The notes beneath the pieces are model-generated. The model made no database searches. It saw only the letters and a program-made list of their open reading frames with translations, and had not been told where the DNA came from. Shown piece after piece: positions 38,100 to 47,016 of a stretch of 57,357 nucleotides of DNA. Source of the stretch: Bacteroidales bacterium (GTDB taxonomy: Bacteria; Bacteroidota; Bacteroidia; Bacteroidales; GWA2-32-17); assembly GCA_013314715.1 (NCBI GenBank), contig JABUFC010000017.1, positions 1-57,357 on the forward strand, in the 5' to 3' direction. A program made the position numbers and the translations under genes. The first letter of the stretch is position 1. Every line of letters starts with the position of its first letter.

Positions 38100-39353
38100 A
38101 TGAGATGGTATAAACATATTGTTTTTGTTAGCTTGTTAATAGTTTATAGTTTTAATAATGAGTTAGTTGCTCAGGTTAATACCGTAGCACTTAAAACGAT
38201 TGTAATTGATGCTGGACATGGAGGTAAAGACCCTGGTGCTGTTGGTAATAATTTGAAAGAAAAAGATATAACACTGTCTATAGCACTTAAATTAGGTGAA
38301 CTAATAAAAAAACACTTTCCTGACGTAAAAGTTGTTTATACCCGTAGTACCGATGAGTTTATTGAACTTTTTAAACGTGCTAAGATTGCCAATAATGCAA
38401 AAGCCGATCTTTTTATTTCTATTCACGTTAATAGCAATAAAAAGCCCGACCCCAGTGGTGCCGAGACGTATGTAATGGGCTTGTCAAAATCGAATGGCAA
38501 TTTAGATGTTGCTATGACCGAAAACGCTGTTATTTTAAAAGAAGACGACTACAAAAATCAATACGAAGGTTTTGATCCTCATTCGCCCGAAGCGTATATT
38601 ATTTTTTCGTTGTACCAGAATGCAAACCTCGATTTAGGTTTGACTTTTTCGAGTTTGATTCAAGAAGAATATCGAAAAATCAATCGCGAAGATAGAGGAG
38701 TGAAACAAGCTGGTTTTTTGGTTTTATGGAAAACTGCCATGCCCAGTGTGTTGACCGAAGTAGGCTTTATTAGTAATCCAGAAGATGCCAAATATTTAGC
38801 AAAAGAAAAAAATCATTGGCTTATAGCTAAATCATTATTTAACTCGTTTAGTAAATATAAAGGTCAGTTAGAAGGTAAAAAATATACATTATTAACCACG
38901 GACGATTTGCCCAAAGTTATTGAAAAAGAAGATACAATAATAGAACACATTAAAATAATTCCAAAAGATACTATACAAAAGCAAAACTATACACCTACTG
39001 TTAACAAACCTAAACATGAAGTTAAAGACTCAGTTATTAATGAAGTTAATAACGATTTCCAAAAAATTGCTGAAAAACTTGTAAACAATGCAGTTCGTGA
39101 TACCATTCTATTTTGGGTACAACTTGCTTCATCGGACAAAAAAATACCTATTCAAAAGTTTGCCATAGAACCTGTAACTGAGATGAAATGGGATAATTTG
39201 TATAAGTATTTGTATGGTCCCCTCAAAACCTATGCAGAAATTATTGATAAACAGAAAGAAGTGAAAAAGCAATATCCCGATGCTTTTATCGTTGCTACTA
39301 AAAATGGTAAAAAAATTCAGCTTAGCGATGCAATCAAACAAACAAAAAACTAA
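38100..39353 (+). CDS. N-acetylmuramoyl-L-alanine amidase with C-terminal SPOR-like domain
   Basis: 417 residues from the ATG at 38100, giving signal sequence MRWYKHIVFVSLLIVYSF. The in-frame extension back to 37986 has no signal and overlaps lptD, so it is rejected. An Amidase_3 domain (about 30-245) with zinc motifs VIDAGHGGKDPG, the Glu of KEKDITLS, ISIHVNS and LTEVGFISN. It cleaves stem peptides from muramic acid, typically at division sites. The C-terminal ~80 residues (FWVQLASS...YPDAFIVATKNGKKI) resemble a SPOR-type domain and are clearly related to the end of the next gene's product. Confidence 0.92.
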   Translation: MRWYKHIVFVSLLIVYSFNNELVAQVNTVALKTIVIDAGHGGKDPGAVGNNLKEKDITLSIALKLGELIKKHFPDVKVVYTRSTDEFIELFKRAKIANNAKADLFISIHVNSNKKPDPSGAETYVMGLSKSNGNLDVAMTENAVILKEDDYKNQYEGFDPHSPEAYIIFSLYQNANLDLGLTFSSLIQEEYRKINREDRGVKQAGFLVLWKTAMPSVLTEVGFISNPEDAKYLAKEKNHWLIAKSLFNSFSKYKGQLEGKKYTLLTTDDLPKVIEKEDTIIEHIKIIPKDTIQKQNYTPTVNKPKHEVKDSVINEVNNDFQKIAEKLVNNAVRDTILFWVQLASSDKKIPIQKFAIEPVTEMKWDNLYKYLYGPLKTYAEIIDKQKEVKKQYPDAFIVATKNGKKIQLSDAIKQTKN

Positions 39354-39372
39354 CTTTACATCTTGATTTGAT

Positions 39373-40689
39373 ATGGGACTTAAAGTAGCAAAAGAGGTTA
39401 AGGTTGGTGTGGTTGTAGTAGCAGCCATCGCTTTTTTTATTTGGGGATACACGTTCCTAAAAGGGAAAGATTTATTCGAAAAAACATATACTTATTATGC
39501 TGTTTACAGTCGTGTAGATGGATTAGCTATTTCGGCACCCGTATTAGTAAATGGAATTAAAGTTGGAACTGTAAGTGATATTCATTTCTTAAATGATACT
39601 AATAATAATATTGTAGTAGAATTAAAGATTGATAAAAGCTTTTTAATTCATGATTCAACTATAGCCGAAATTTTTAGTGCCGATTTAATGGGTTCAAGGG
39701 CTATTCATTTAATACAAGGTCGTTCAAAGAAATATTATCGTCCCAATGATACTTTACTATCTTCTATTGAAGCCGATTTAAAAACACAGGTAAGTGCTCA
39801 GGTTTTACCTTTAAAGAAAAAAGCTGAAGACTTAATTAAATCAATCGATTCGGTAATGACAGTCGTACAAAGCATATTTGATAAACAAACACGTTATAAT
39901 TTGTCGCGTTCGTTCGAAAGTATTAGAGCAACTGTTGAGAGTCTCGAACGTACTTCAATATCATTAGACACATTGGTTCAGAGTGAAAAATATGCTTTAA
40001 CTCGTATCATAGCCAATATAGAATCGATTACCGAAAATTTTAGAAACAATAACGAGTTAATTACAAATGTAATGAAAAACTTATCGGCCTTCTCTGATTC
40101 TTTACAGCAAGCCAATGTTAAACAAACTATTATTAATGCCAATAAAGCTTTACAAGATGCTACTGTTATACTCGAAAAAATTAATAGAGGCGAAGGATCG
40201 CTTGGTATGTTAATTCATAATGAACAATTATATACAAATTTAGAGAACTCATCTAAAAATCTTGATCTGTTATTACGCGATTTACGCGAAAATCCAAAGC
40301 GATATGTGCATTTTAGTCTCTTCGATTTTGGCAGAACCGTTATTTTAGAAGATAACGATAAAAATCGTAAAAAATTAAAAAAAGAATCAAATGAAAATAA
40401 AGGAGATACTACTTTTTCTTACCGAATTCAAATAAAAAGTTCCAAAGTACCTATACCTTTAAATTCAAAAGAATTCAAAGGAATGGATAATGTAAATGAA
40501 ACATATGCCGAAGGTTGGTATAAATATACTATTGGAAGCTTTAATTCAAAACAAGAAGCTGAGCAAACTCGTTTAGCTATCATCGAAAAGTTCCCAGGTG
40601 CTTTTATTGTTGGATTTAAAGGCAATAAGATTTTTCTAAACCGATTAAATAGTAATATGGTAAATGATTCAAGCCAATTAGAAAAATAA
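39373..40689 (+). CDS. MCE (MlaD-type) lipid-transport protein with C-terminal SPOR-like domain
   Basis: 438 residues. One N-terminal membrane anchor (about 8-30), then an MCE domain (about 36-120: YYAVYSRVDGLAISAPVLVNGIKVGTVSDIHF), then a long helical region (about 140-320) as in MlaD/YebT relatives. The last ~80 residues (FSYRIQIKSS...FPGAFIVGFKGNKIF) align with the end of the amidase encoded 19 bp upstream. MCE proteins shuttle phospholipids between membranes. Genes for the ABC partners (MlaE, MlaF) are not in the window. The two genes form an operon. Confidence 0.9.
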   Translation: MGLKVAKEVKVGVVVVAAIAFFIWGYTFLKGKDLFEKTYTYYAVYSRVDGLAISAPVLVNGIKVGTVSDIHFLNDTNNNIVVELKIDKSFLIHDSTIAEIFSADLMGSRAIHLIQGRSKKYYRPNDTLLSSIEADLKTQVSAQVLPLKKKAEDLIKSIDSVMTVVQSIFDKQTRYNLSRSFESIRATVESLERTSISLDTLVQSEKYALTRIIANIESITENFRNNNELITNVMKNLSAFSDSLQQANVKQTIINANKALQDATVILEKINRGEGSLGMLIHNEQLYTNLENSSKNLDLLLRDLRENPKRYVHFSLFDFGRTVILEDNDKNRKKLKKESNENKGDTTFSYRIQIKSSKVPIPLNSKEFKGMDNVNETYAEGWYKYTIGSFNSKQEAEQTRLAIIEKFPGAFIVGFKGNKIFLNRLNSNMVNDSSQLEK

Positions 40690-40720
40690 ATAAAAATTCG
40701 TCAAAAAAGGCTTGAATTCC

Positions 40721-40751
40721 TTTGTACATTGAAAAACAAACTTTATATTTG
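40721..40751 (+). promoter_or_regulatory. dnaA promoter
   Basis: TTTG (40721-40724), 19 bp, TATATTTG (40744-40751): an exact match to the Bacteroidota consensus. Predicted start about 40757, giving a leader of about 200 bases before the dnaA ATG at 40955. Confidence 0.82.
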
Positions 40752-40769
40752 TCAACAAATATTTGTTGA
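40752..40769. promoter_or_regulatory. 18-bp perfect palindrome on the predicted dnaA start site
   Basis: TCAACAAATATTTGTTGA begins right after the -7 element. A dimeric repressor would block transcription here. Its right half runs into TGTTGATAA (40764-40772), which on the minus strand reads TTATCAACA, one base from the DnaA box TTATNCACA, so DnaA autoregulation is possible. Confidence 0.7.
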
Positions 40770-40840
40770 TAAATATAAAAATATGTTAAACTTTAAAAAT
40801 GTTTTTTTGACGAATGAACTATAAAACTTGCCTGCTCATA

Positions 40841-40920
40841 TATGAAAAAAAAAATTATATACAATACCTAAAAAATTTTTTTCTAAACTTTTTTTTTCAC
40901 AATATTGTATTTTGAAAAAT
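40841..40920. other. Very AT-rich tract before dnaA, candidate unwinding region
   Basis: Long A and T runs with almost no G or C, ending with the 10-bp palindrome ACAATATTGT (40899-40908). It could be an easily melted origin element or simply an AT-rich leader. I find no cluster of clear DnaA boxes, so I do not call it oriC. Confidence 0.35.
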
Positions 40921-40954
40921 CGAGAAAATTAAAATAGCTAAATAATTGGAACAG

Positions 40955-42382
40955 ATGAACAAAAGTCATATTGAAGTTTGGAATAATTGCTTGAAGGTGA
41001 TTCGTGACAATGTAAAACCTATCAGTTTTAAAACCTGGTTTGAACCTATTGTTCCTTTAAAGCTCGAAAATAATATTCTTACCATTCAAGTACCTAGTTC
41101 TTTTTTCTATGAATACATAGAAGAAAAGTATATCGATTTACTAAGCAAAATTTTACGAAAAGAGATTGGCGAAGATGCAAAGTTAGAATATAATATTGTG
41201 ATGGATAATAACTTAGCATCGTCTAAGCCATTTACTGTAAAACTCCCAACTAAAAACAAAGCTGAAATAGCCAATCAAAATGTACCTATACCCATTAATG
41301 TAGAAGAAAAGAATATTAAGAACCCTTTTATACTACCAGGAATAAAAAAACTGAACATTGATCCTCAATTAAACCCAGAATATTCTTTTGATAATTTTAT
41401 TGAAGGCGATTGCAATCGTTTGGCTCGTTCTGCTGGTTATGCAGTAGCATGCAATCCAGGTGGAACTGCTTTTAATCCATTATTTATATATAGTGCTAAT
41501 GGACTTGGTAAATCGCATTTGTCGCAAGCTATTGGTATTGAAGTTAAAAAACGGTTCCCCGATAAAATAGTTCTCTATGTTCAAGCACATAAATTTGTTA
41601 CTCAGTTTATGGAGGCTATTCGGAGCAATAACAGTAACGACTTTATACATTTTTACCAAATGATGGATGTGCTCATCATAGATGATATTCACGATTTTGC
41701 AGGAAAAGAAAAAACACAAGATATTTTCTTCCATATTTTTAATCACTTACACCAATCGAATAAACAACTAATTTTTACAGCCGATAAACCTCCTGTTGAA
41801 TTACAAGGTTTTGAACAACGATTGTTGTCGCGTTTTAAATGGGGATTAGCTGCCGATTTACAAGTTCCAGATTTTGAAACACGTTTGGCAATTCTGAAAC
41901 GTAAAACATACAACGATGGTATAGAAATTCCAGAAGAAGTGTTAGAATATATTGCATCGCACATTAGTACTAATATTAGAGAAATGGAAGGCGCATTAAT
42001 TTCTATTCTTGCTCAATCTACATTAAACAAAAAAGAAATAACCATCGATCTCGCTAAACAAATAATTGATAAAATTGTTAAGAGTACTAAACGCGAAGTA
42101 TCAATTGATTATATTCAAAAAGTTGTATGCGATTATTTTAGTATTCCTGTAGAATCATTAAAATCTAAAACACGTAAGCGTGAAATAGTTCAAGCACGAC
42201 AAGTAGCCATGTTTTTTGCAAAAAACTTTACTAAAAATTCATTGGCCGTTATCGGGTCTATTATTGGTGGTAAAGATCATGCAACTGTACTACATGCATG
42301 TCGTACAGTACAGAATTTGATGGAAACCGATAAGAAATTTAAACAGTATGTTGAAGAAATTGAAAAGAAACTTAAAATGTAA
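40955..42382 (+). CDS. dnaA: Chromosomal replication initiator DnaA
   Basis: 475 residues from the ATG at 40955; a TTG three codons upstream is the alternative. Domain I (about 1-85, with SFKTWFEPI), a linker, AAA+ domain III with P-loop SANGLGKSHL (about 180-189) and Walker B VLIIDDIHDF, and DNA-binding domain IV with KDHATVLHACRTV near the end. The P-loop starts with Ser where most DnaA proteins have Gly, and has Ser instead of Thr after the Lys. It binds DnaA boxes and opens the origin. A strong terminator follows. Confidence 0.97.
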   Translation: MNKSHIEVWNNCLKVIRDNVKPISFKTWFEPIVPLKLENNILTIQVPSSFFYEYIEEKYIDLLSKILRKEIGEDAKLEYNIVMDNNLASSKPFTVKLPTKNKAEIANQNVPIPINVEEKNIKNPFILPGIKKLNIDPQLNPEYSFDNFIEGDCNRLARSAGYAVACNPGGTAFNPLFIYSANGLGKSHLSQAIGIEVKKRFPDKIVLYVQAHKFVTQFMEAIRSNNSNDFIHFYQMMDVLIIDDIHDFAGKEKTQDIFFHIFNHLHQSNKQLIFTADKPPVELQGFEQRLLSRFKWGLAADLQVPDFETRLAILKRKTYNDGIEIPEEVLEYIASHISTNIREMEGALISILAQSTLNKKEITIDLAKQIIDKIVKSTKREVSIDYIQKVVCDYFSIPVESLKSKTRKREIVQARQVAMFFAKNFTKNSLAVIGSIIGGKDHATVLHACRTVQNLMETDKKFKQYVEEIEKKLKM

Positions 42383-42387
42383 TAATC

Positions 42388-42418
42388 AAAAAAAAGCAGG
42401 GAATTCCTGCTTTTTTTT
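42388..42418 (+). terminator. Terminator after dnaA
   Basis: 13-bp stem (42388-42400 with 42406-42418), loop GAATT, ending in eight T. The GC core is GCAGG/CCTGC. Confidence 0.93.
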
Positions 42419-42433
42419 TAATCTTAGAGCGAA

Positions 42434-43312
42434 ATGATTTTTTTATTTTTGGCGATTTTTTCATCTGCATTTATTTTTATCCTTTTTAAACTATTCCCTT
42501 CATTTTCAGTTAATACTTATCATGCTATCGTTATAAATTATTTAACTGCTGGTACTTGTGGTTTTATATTTAATGCTAATTATACCAAAATACCCGAAGT
42601 TTTGTATAGCTCATGGTTGGTGTTTGCAATTTTTATTGGTATATTACTTCTGGTTACCTTTTTATTAATTAAATATTCAACGCAAAATATAGGGGTTAGT
42701 ATCACTACGATCGCTTCCAAAATGTCAGTTGTAATACCAGTGGTTTTCTCTATTATATATGATAATGAGTTCTTGAGTATTTTTAAGTTATTAGGTATAA
42801 TGCTTGCAATTCTTGCCATATTTTTGTTGGTTAAAACGGAACCTAATAATGATAAAATTATGAAAAAATGGTGGATAACATTTATGCCGTTGTTGCTTTT
42901 TCTTGGACTTGGTATAAGCGATTCATTGGTTAAATTTATTCAAAATGCTTATATCGATGTAAAAGATGCCTCATTGTTTACTTCTTCATTGTTTTTTTGT
43001 TCGTTTGTAGCCTCATTTTTTTATGGATTAACACAAAAAAATTTTATACCTTATTTCAAAAATATAAAAAACTATATTGGTGGTGTAATATTAGGATTAT
43101 GCAATTTTGGCTCCTTATATTTTTTAATTAAAGCACTTTATTTTAGCGGTTTAGATAGTTCGTTGGTTTTTGGGGTAGTAAACCTTGGTATCGTTGTATT
43201 GTCTGTATTAATAGGTTTTACATTATTTAAAGAAAAGTTATTAAAAATAAATTGGCTTGGTTTTGTTTTTGCTATTGTGGCTATTATTTTAATGACTTCA
43301 CAGCATGCATAA
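42434..43312 (+). CDS. DMT/EamA-type permease
   Basis: 292 residues, about ten hydrophobic segments, with the two-fold repeat of EamA transporters: the first half ends VKTEPN near 137, and the second ends in a matching VLSVLIGFTLFKEKL...LGFVFAIVAIILM. The ...FKEKLLKINWLGF motif is typical of the second EamA repeat. Substrate unknown, often amino acids or other metabolites. Its end overlaps the YigZ-like gene by 8 bp and begins a run of closely packed genes to pyrI. Confidence 0.87.
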   Translation: MIFLFLAIFSSAFIFILFKLFPSFSVNTYHAIVINYLTAGTCGFIFNANYTKIPEVLYSSWLVFAIFIGILLLVTFLLIKYSTQNIGVSITTIASKMSVVIPVVFSIIYDNEFLSIFKLLGIMLAILAIFLLVKTEPNNDKIMKKWWITFMPLLLFLGLGISDSLVKFIQNAYIDVKDASLFTSSLFFCSFVASFFYGLTQKNFIPYFKNIKNYIGGVILGLCNFGSLYFLIKALYFSGLDSSLVFGVVNLGIVVLSVLIGFTLFKEKLLKINWLGFVFAIVAIILMTSQHA

Positions 43313-43907
43313 ATATTTAACCATATTATCTGAATCGACAGGGATTTTTAAAGATCGAAAAAGCAAATTTATAGCTATTACGAAATTTATTAAAAACGAA
43401 AAAGATGCAAAGCAAGAATTAATGTCTATTAAAACGGCATATGCGGATGCCAATCATCATTGTTACGCATATCGATATTTAAACGAACAACTGCAAATTG
43501 TAGAACATTGGAGCGACGATGGCGAGCCATCCAATTCTGCCGGAATACAGATTTACTATGTATTAAAAAAATACGATTTATTAAATGTTATGATTGTGGT
43601 AGTTCGCTACTTTGGAGGGGTTAAATTAGGTGTACCAGGATTGATAAATGCATACAAATTGGCCTCGATTGAAGCTGTTCAAAATGCCCATATGGTCGAA
43701 AAAACTATTACTAAAGTGGTGAATATAGCTTTTTCATACGAAAGTTTAAGTAAAATTATGAATATATTAAAAAAATATCATTGTAATATACTAAAACAAG
43801 TACTCGATATAGATTGTGCAATTGATTTTGAAGTTGAATTAAGTTATTATAAACAAATTGAAACTGAATTAAAAAATATATGTAAAGTTTGGAATGAATC
43901 TTTATAA
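43305..43907 (+). CDS. YigZ/IMPACT (UPF0029) family protein
   Basis: 200 residues, usual length for bacterial YigZ. Core motifs: KSKFIAITKF, ADANHHCYAYRY, WSDDGEPSNSAGIQIYYVL and VVVRYFGGVKLGVPGLINAY, then a C-terminal ferredoxin-like domain. Biochemical role poorly defined; related eukaryotic IMPACT regulates Gcn2. Overlaps both neighbours (8 bp and 14 bp). Confidence 0.92.
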   Translation: MHKYLTILSESTGIFKDRKSKFIAITKFIKNEKDAKQELMSIKTAYADANHHCYAYRYLNEQLQIVEHWSDDGEPSNSAGIQIYYVLKKYDLLNVMIVVVRYFGGVKLGVPGLINAYKLASIEAVQNAHMVEKTITKVVNIAFSYESLSKIMNILKKYHCNILKQVLDIDCAIDFEVELSYYKQIETELKNICKVWNESL

Positions 43908-44802
43908 AATTATAGAAGAACTTTGTGCTATTCATGCTCCATCGGGTTATGAAAAAAACATTATTACTTTTTTATATCAGTGGTTTTTAAAAACAAAGTC
44001 AGATGCTCAATTAGATACAAGTGTTAGTAATACTTTAGTTGTATATAAAGGCAAACCTAATATTGCTTTTATCGCCCATGCCGACAGTGTTGGTTTTATA
44101 TTACAATATAATAAACGTTTGTTAGCATTGGGTAGCCCAGAAATAAGCGACAATACTTTAATAAGAAGTTCAGATGGAAGGATCGTAGAAGTTTATTTTG
44201 ACGAAACCAATCATGTTTATTTGATAAAAAACGATTTTGAATTTGAAAGAGGTACTACTTTTACTTTTTTACCACATTTTGAAATAAAAGAAAATTTTTT
44301 GTATTCAAATTCGTTAGACAATAGAATAGGAATTGCTTTGTTAATGCAATTGTATTCAGAAACCGATGATATCTGCATTGTTATTAGCTCTAATGAAGAA
44401 TCGAGTGGAGGTAGTGTCGAAAAAGCTTCGCGTATTTTATATGAAAAATATAAAATTGAAAAAACAGTTATTGTTGATACAACATTTGAAACCGAAGGAA
44501 TACGATTAGGTAATGGAGTGGTATTATCGCTTAAAGATCGTTATTTACCTCCACAACGTTGGGTAGAACAGATAAAAGAAATTATCAATGAACATAATAT
44601 TCCACATCAAATTGAAGTAGAGGATTATGGAATAAGCGATGGCGCTTATATTCATCGAAGTCCATACCCTATTGATTGGATTTTTTTGGGTATTGCTTGT
44701 GCTAATAATCATCAGCAAGTTGAAAAAATTGATATGAATGATTTGAAATGTTTGTACGAGGCTATAAAAACAATAAATAATAAATATTTAAAATCAAAAT
44801 AA
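43894..44802 (+). CDS. M42-family metallo-aminopeptidase
   Basis: 302 residues. Metal ligands as in M42/M20-like peptidases: H62 with D64 (AHAD), D142 (LDNRIG), the catalytic E168 and E169 (NEES), D195 (VDTTF) and H273 (NNHQQVE). M42 enzymes (glutamyl aminopeptidase, deblocking aminopeptidase) trim short peptides in the cytoplasm as large tetrahedral complexes. The protein is shorter than the usual ~350 residues, mainly in the dimerisation domain (about 70-135). Confidence 0.85.
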   Translation: MNLYKIIEELCAIHAPSGYEKNIITFLYQWFLKTKSDAQLDTSVSNTLVVYKGKPNIAFIAHADSVGFILQYNKRLLALGSPEISDNTLIRSSDGRIVEVYFDETNHVYLIKNDFEFERGTTFTFLPHFEIKENFLYSNSLDNRIGIALLMQLYSETDDICIVISSNEESSGGSVEKASRILYEKYKIEKTVIVDTTFETEGIRLGNGVVLSLKDRYLPPQRWVEQIKEIINEHNIPHQIEVEDYGISDGAYIHRSPYPIDWIFLGIACANNHQQVEKIDMNDLKCLYEAIKTINNKYLKSK

Positions 44803-44810
44803 TTTAAGCA

Positions 44811-45728
44811 ATGAAAAACAAAAGTTTAATTTCAATTCATGATTACACCAAAGAGGATTATTTTAAAGTACTCGAATGGGCTGAAATATTTCAGAAAAAT
44901 CCCAAAGAGTACCAAAATTTACTAAATGGTAAGGTCGTTGCAACGCTATTTTTTGAACCTTCGACCCGTACTCGCTTGAGTTTTGAAAGTGCTGTTCAGC
45001 GAATGGGTGGACGAATTATAGGTTTTTCAGACCCTGGTTCATCGAGTGTTCAAAAAGGGGAATCGCTCAAAGATACCATTCTTACAGTGGCTCAATATTC
45101 CGATTTGATTGTAATGCGTCATCCTATTGAGGGAAGTGCTCGCTGGGCAAGCGAAGTGTCGCCTGTGCCTATCGTAAACGCTGGCGATGGAGCCAATCAA
45201 CACCCAACACAATGCTTGTTAGACTTATTTACCATTAAAGAAACACAACACCGTTTAGACAATTTGACACTTACTTTTGTGGGAGACTTAAAATATGGCC
45301 GTACCGTACACTCGCTGATACAAGCAATGGCTAATTTTAATCCTACCATCAATTTAGTTTCGCCCGAATCATTGAAATTGCCTAATGAATATAAACTGAT
45401 GCTCAAGAAGCATAATATTAAATATCATGAATATAATGACTTATCGGGTGTTTTAAAAGATTCTGATATCGTTTACGTTACACGAGTTCAACGTGAGCGT
45501 TTTTCAGACCCAATTGAATACGAAAAAGTTAAAAATGCTTATGTGTTAGATGCTTCGATGCTTGTCGATACCAAGCCCAACCTAAAAGTATTGCACCCAC
45601 TGCCACGTGTAAACGAAATCAGTGTTGATGTGGACGATACCGATAAGGCTTATTATTTTCAACAGGCTTTGAATGGGGTTTATACCCGTATGGCTATTAT
45701 TTCATTGATTCTTGGACTTAAAAATTAA
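44811..45728 (+). CDS. pyrB: Aspartate carbamoyltransferase, catalytic chain
   Basis: 305 residues. Carbamoyl-phosphate site STRTR (51-55), HPTQ (131-134), and HPLPRVNEI near 262 for aspartate. Second step of pyrimidine synthesis. Followed 7 bp later by the regulatory chain gene pyrI, so the enzyme is the PyrB-PyrI holoenzyme. No leader hairpin or attenuator seen before it; it is 8 bp after the M42 peptidase gene. Confidence 0.97.
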   Translation: MKNKSLISIHDYTKEDYFKVLEWAEIFQKNPKEYQNLLNGKVVATLFFEPSTRTRLSFESAVQRMGGRIIGFSDPGSSSVQKGESLKDTILTVAQYSDLIVMRHPIEGSARWASEVSPVPIVNAGDGANQHPTQCLLDLFTIKETQHRLDNLTLTFVGDLKYGRTVHSLIQAMANFNPTINLVSPESLKLPNEYKLMLKKHNIKYHEYNDLSGVLKDSDIVYVTRVQRERFSDPIEYEKVKNAYVLDASMLVDTKPNLKVLHPLPRVNEISVDVDDTDKAYYFQQALNGVYTRMAIISLILGLKN

Positions 45729-45735
45729 TTTTACT

Positions 45736-46194
45736 ATGGAACCTAAAAAAGAACTTGTAGTTAGTGCTATTAAAGACGGTACGGTTATCGATCATATTCC
45801 CGCCAAAAGCTTATTCAAAGTAATTTCTATTCTCGATTTAAACAAAATTGAAACACCTATAACCATTGGGTCAAATTTGGAAAGTAAAAAGTTGGGTAAA
45901 AAGGGAATTATTAAAATATCAGACAAATTTCCGAGCGATAACGATTTAAATAAAATTGCTCTTTTTGCACCTGAAGCCAAAATTAATATTATTCGCAATT
46001 ACAATGTTGTTGAAAAAAAGGTAGTTCAGGTACCCGATTACATCGAAGGGATTGTTAAATGCATGAATCCTAAATGTATCACCAATTTTGAGCAAGTAAA
46101 AACTAAATTTGAGGTGATTGATAAGAAAAATGTTGCTTTAAAATGTAAATACTGCGAAAAAATTACCGACCAAGATCATTTTGAAATGAAATAA
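45736..46194 (+). CDS. pyrI: Aspartate carbamoyltransferase, regulatory chain
   Basis: 152 residues from the ATG at 45736; an upstream in-frame ATG would overlap pyrB. The N-terminal allosteric domain binds nucleotides. The zinc site is formed by C109, C114, C137 and C140 (CMNPKC, CKYC), which holds PyrI to PyrB. It gives feedback control by CTP and ATP in known enzymes. A terminator follows. Confidence 0.96.
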   Translation: MEPKKELVVSAIKDGTVIDHIPAKSLFKVISILDLNKIETPITIGSNLESKKLGKKGIIKISDKFPSDNDLNKIALFAPEAKINIIRNYNVVEKKVVQVPDYIEGIVKCMNPKCITNFEQVKTKFEVIDKKNVALKCKYCEKITDQDHFEMK

Positions 46195-46200
46195 CAATGA

Positions 46201-46228
46201 AATGGGAGCTTTGAGTTCCCATTTTTTT
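46201..46228 (+). terminator. Terminator after pyrI
   Basis: AATGGGA (46201-46207), 9-base loop, TCCCATT (46217-46223), then a T run. Lies between convergent pyrI and the AlkD-like gene. Confidence 0.85.
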
Positions 46229-46934
46229 ATTTCGACATAGCTTTCTTTTTAAGTTCTTCCGGCATTTTTTCAATTGCATATCGTAATGCGGTTCGAGGCA
46301 TAATATGTTTTCTTTGTATAATAAATTCAAAAATATCTTGTTGATGAGCTAATGAAGCGACTTTTAACATCCAACCATACCCCTTTTGTACCATATCATC
46401 TTTGTCTAATAAAAGCATATTGGCAATTTCGAATATATCGTTGAGAAACATGCCTTTTTTAGCCGGTATAATAAGGCTTACTGCCGAGGCTCTTTTTACC
46501 CAACGGTTTTCGGATTGGGTAAACGTTTTAAGCCGACTAATAAATTCGGGATACATTTCTAAAAAAGTGCCAACGGTATGATTGCATAAGGTATCGCAGG
46601 TAGCCCAATTATGGACATATTTTTTTATCCATTGTTCAAATATTTCAAAATCGGCAGGCATATACTTTTTGTGAACATTATACGACCACTGGCATGCAAT
46701 AAAGGAGGCTTCGAGATAACCCGATTTAAATAGTTCTTCACAAAGTTGAAAAATTTCAATTTTCTCTAAATGCTTAATTTCTTTATAAAGCTCTTTGCTT
46801 ATTTTTATGGTGTCTGTGGCTTTTACCCCATAGGGTTTAATGGATTCTTTAAAATACCTAAAAGTTCCTTGTTTAACATTGGGGCTGCTATGCCTTATTA
46901 ATTCCTGATGAACTTTTTGAATGATATTTTCCAT
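46227..46934 (-). CDS. DNA alkylation repair protein, AlkD-like HEAT repeats
   Basis: 235 residues made of alpha-helical HEAT-like repeats; typical motifs GTFRYFKESIKPYGVK near the start, EASFIACQWSYNVHK, and WVKRASAVSLIIPAKKG near 145. AlkD enzymes remove 3- and 7-alkyl purines without base flipping. Length matches. Substrate not confirmed. Its 5' end is divergent from the glycosyltransferase, and a -7 match (TATTTTTG, 46956-46949) lies upstream. Confidence 0.88.
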   Translation of the reverse strand: MENIIQKVHQELIRHSSPNVKQGTFRYFKESIKPYGVKATDTIKISKELYKEIKHLEKIEIFQLCEELFKSGYLEASFIACQWSYNVHKKYMPADFEIFEQWIKKYVHNWATCDTLCNHTVGTFLEMYPEFISRLKTFTQSENRWVKRASAVSLIIPAKKGMFLNDIFEIANMLLLDKDDMVQKGYGWMLKVASLAHQQDIFEFIIQRKHIMPRTALRYAIEKMPEELKKKAMSK

Positions 46935-46971
46935 CGTTATATTTTCTTCAAAAATAATAAAAAAACTAAAA

Positions 46972-47002
46972 TTGCATAGAATAGAATAAAAATGTAGTTT
47001 TG
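46972..47002 (+). promoter_or_regulatory. Promoter of the glycosyltransferase/flippase pair
   Basis: TTG (46972-46974), 20 bp, TAGTTTTG (46995-47002). The predicted start is within about 10 bases of the GTG at 47017, so the mRNA has almost no leader. Confidence 0.65.
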
Positions 47003-47016
47003 TCGTTATTTTGCCA

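Larger units (their letters stand above)
40696..40815. repeat. 13-bp inverted repeat flanking the dnaA promoter
   Basis: ATTCGTCAAAAAA at 40696-40708 and its exact reverse complement TTTTTTGACGAAT at 40803-40815, 94 bp apart. Between them lie the dnaA promoter and the 18-bp palindrome. The arms are too far apart for a usual terminator; they may be binding sites for a protein that loops or masks the promoter. Confidence 0.85.

Noticed and set aside
40690-40954. Firm oriC call
   Set aside because: Only one near-match to a DnaA box and AT-rich DNA; no box cluster and no skew calculation.
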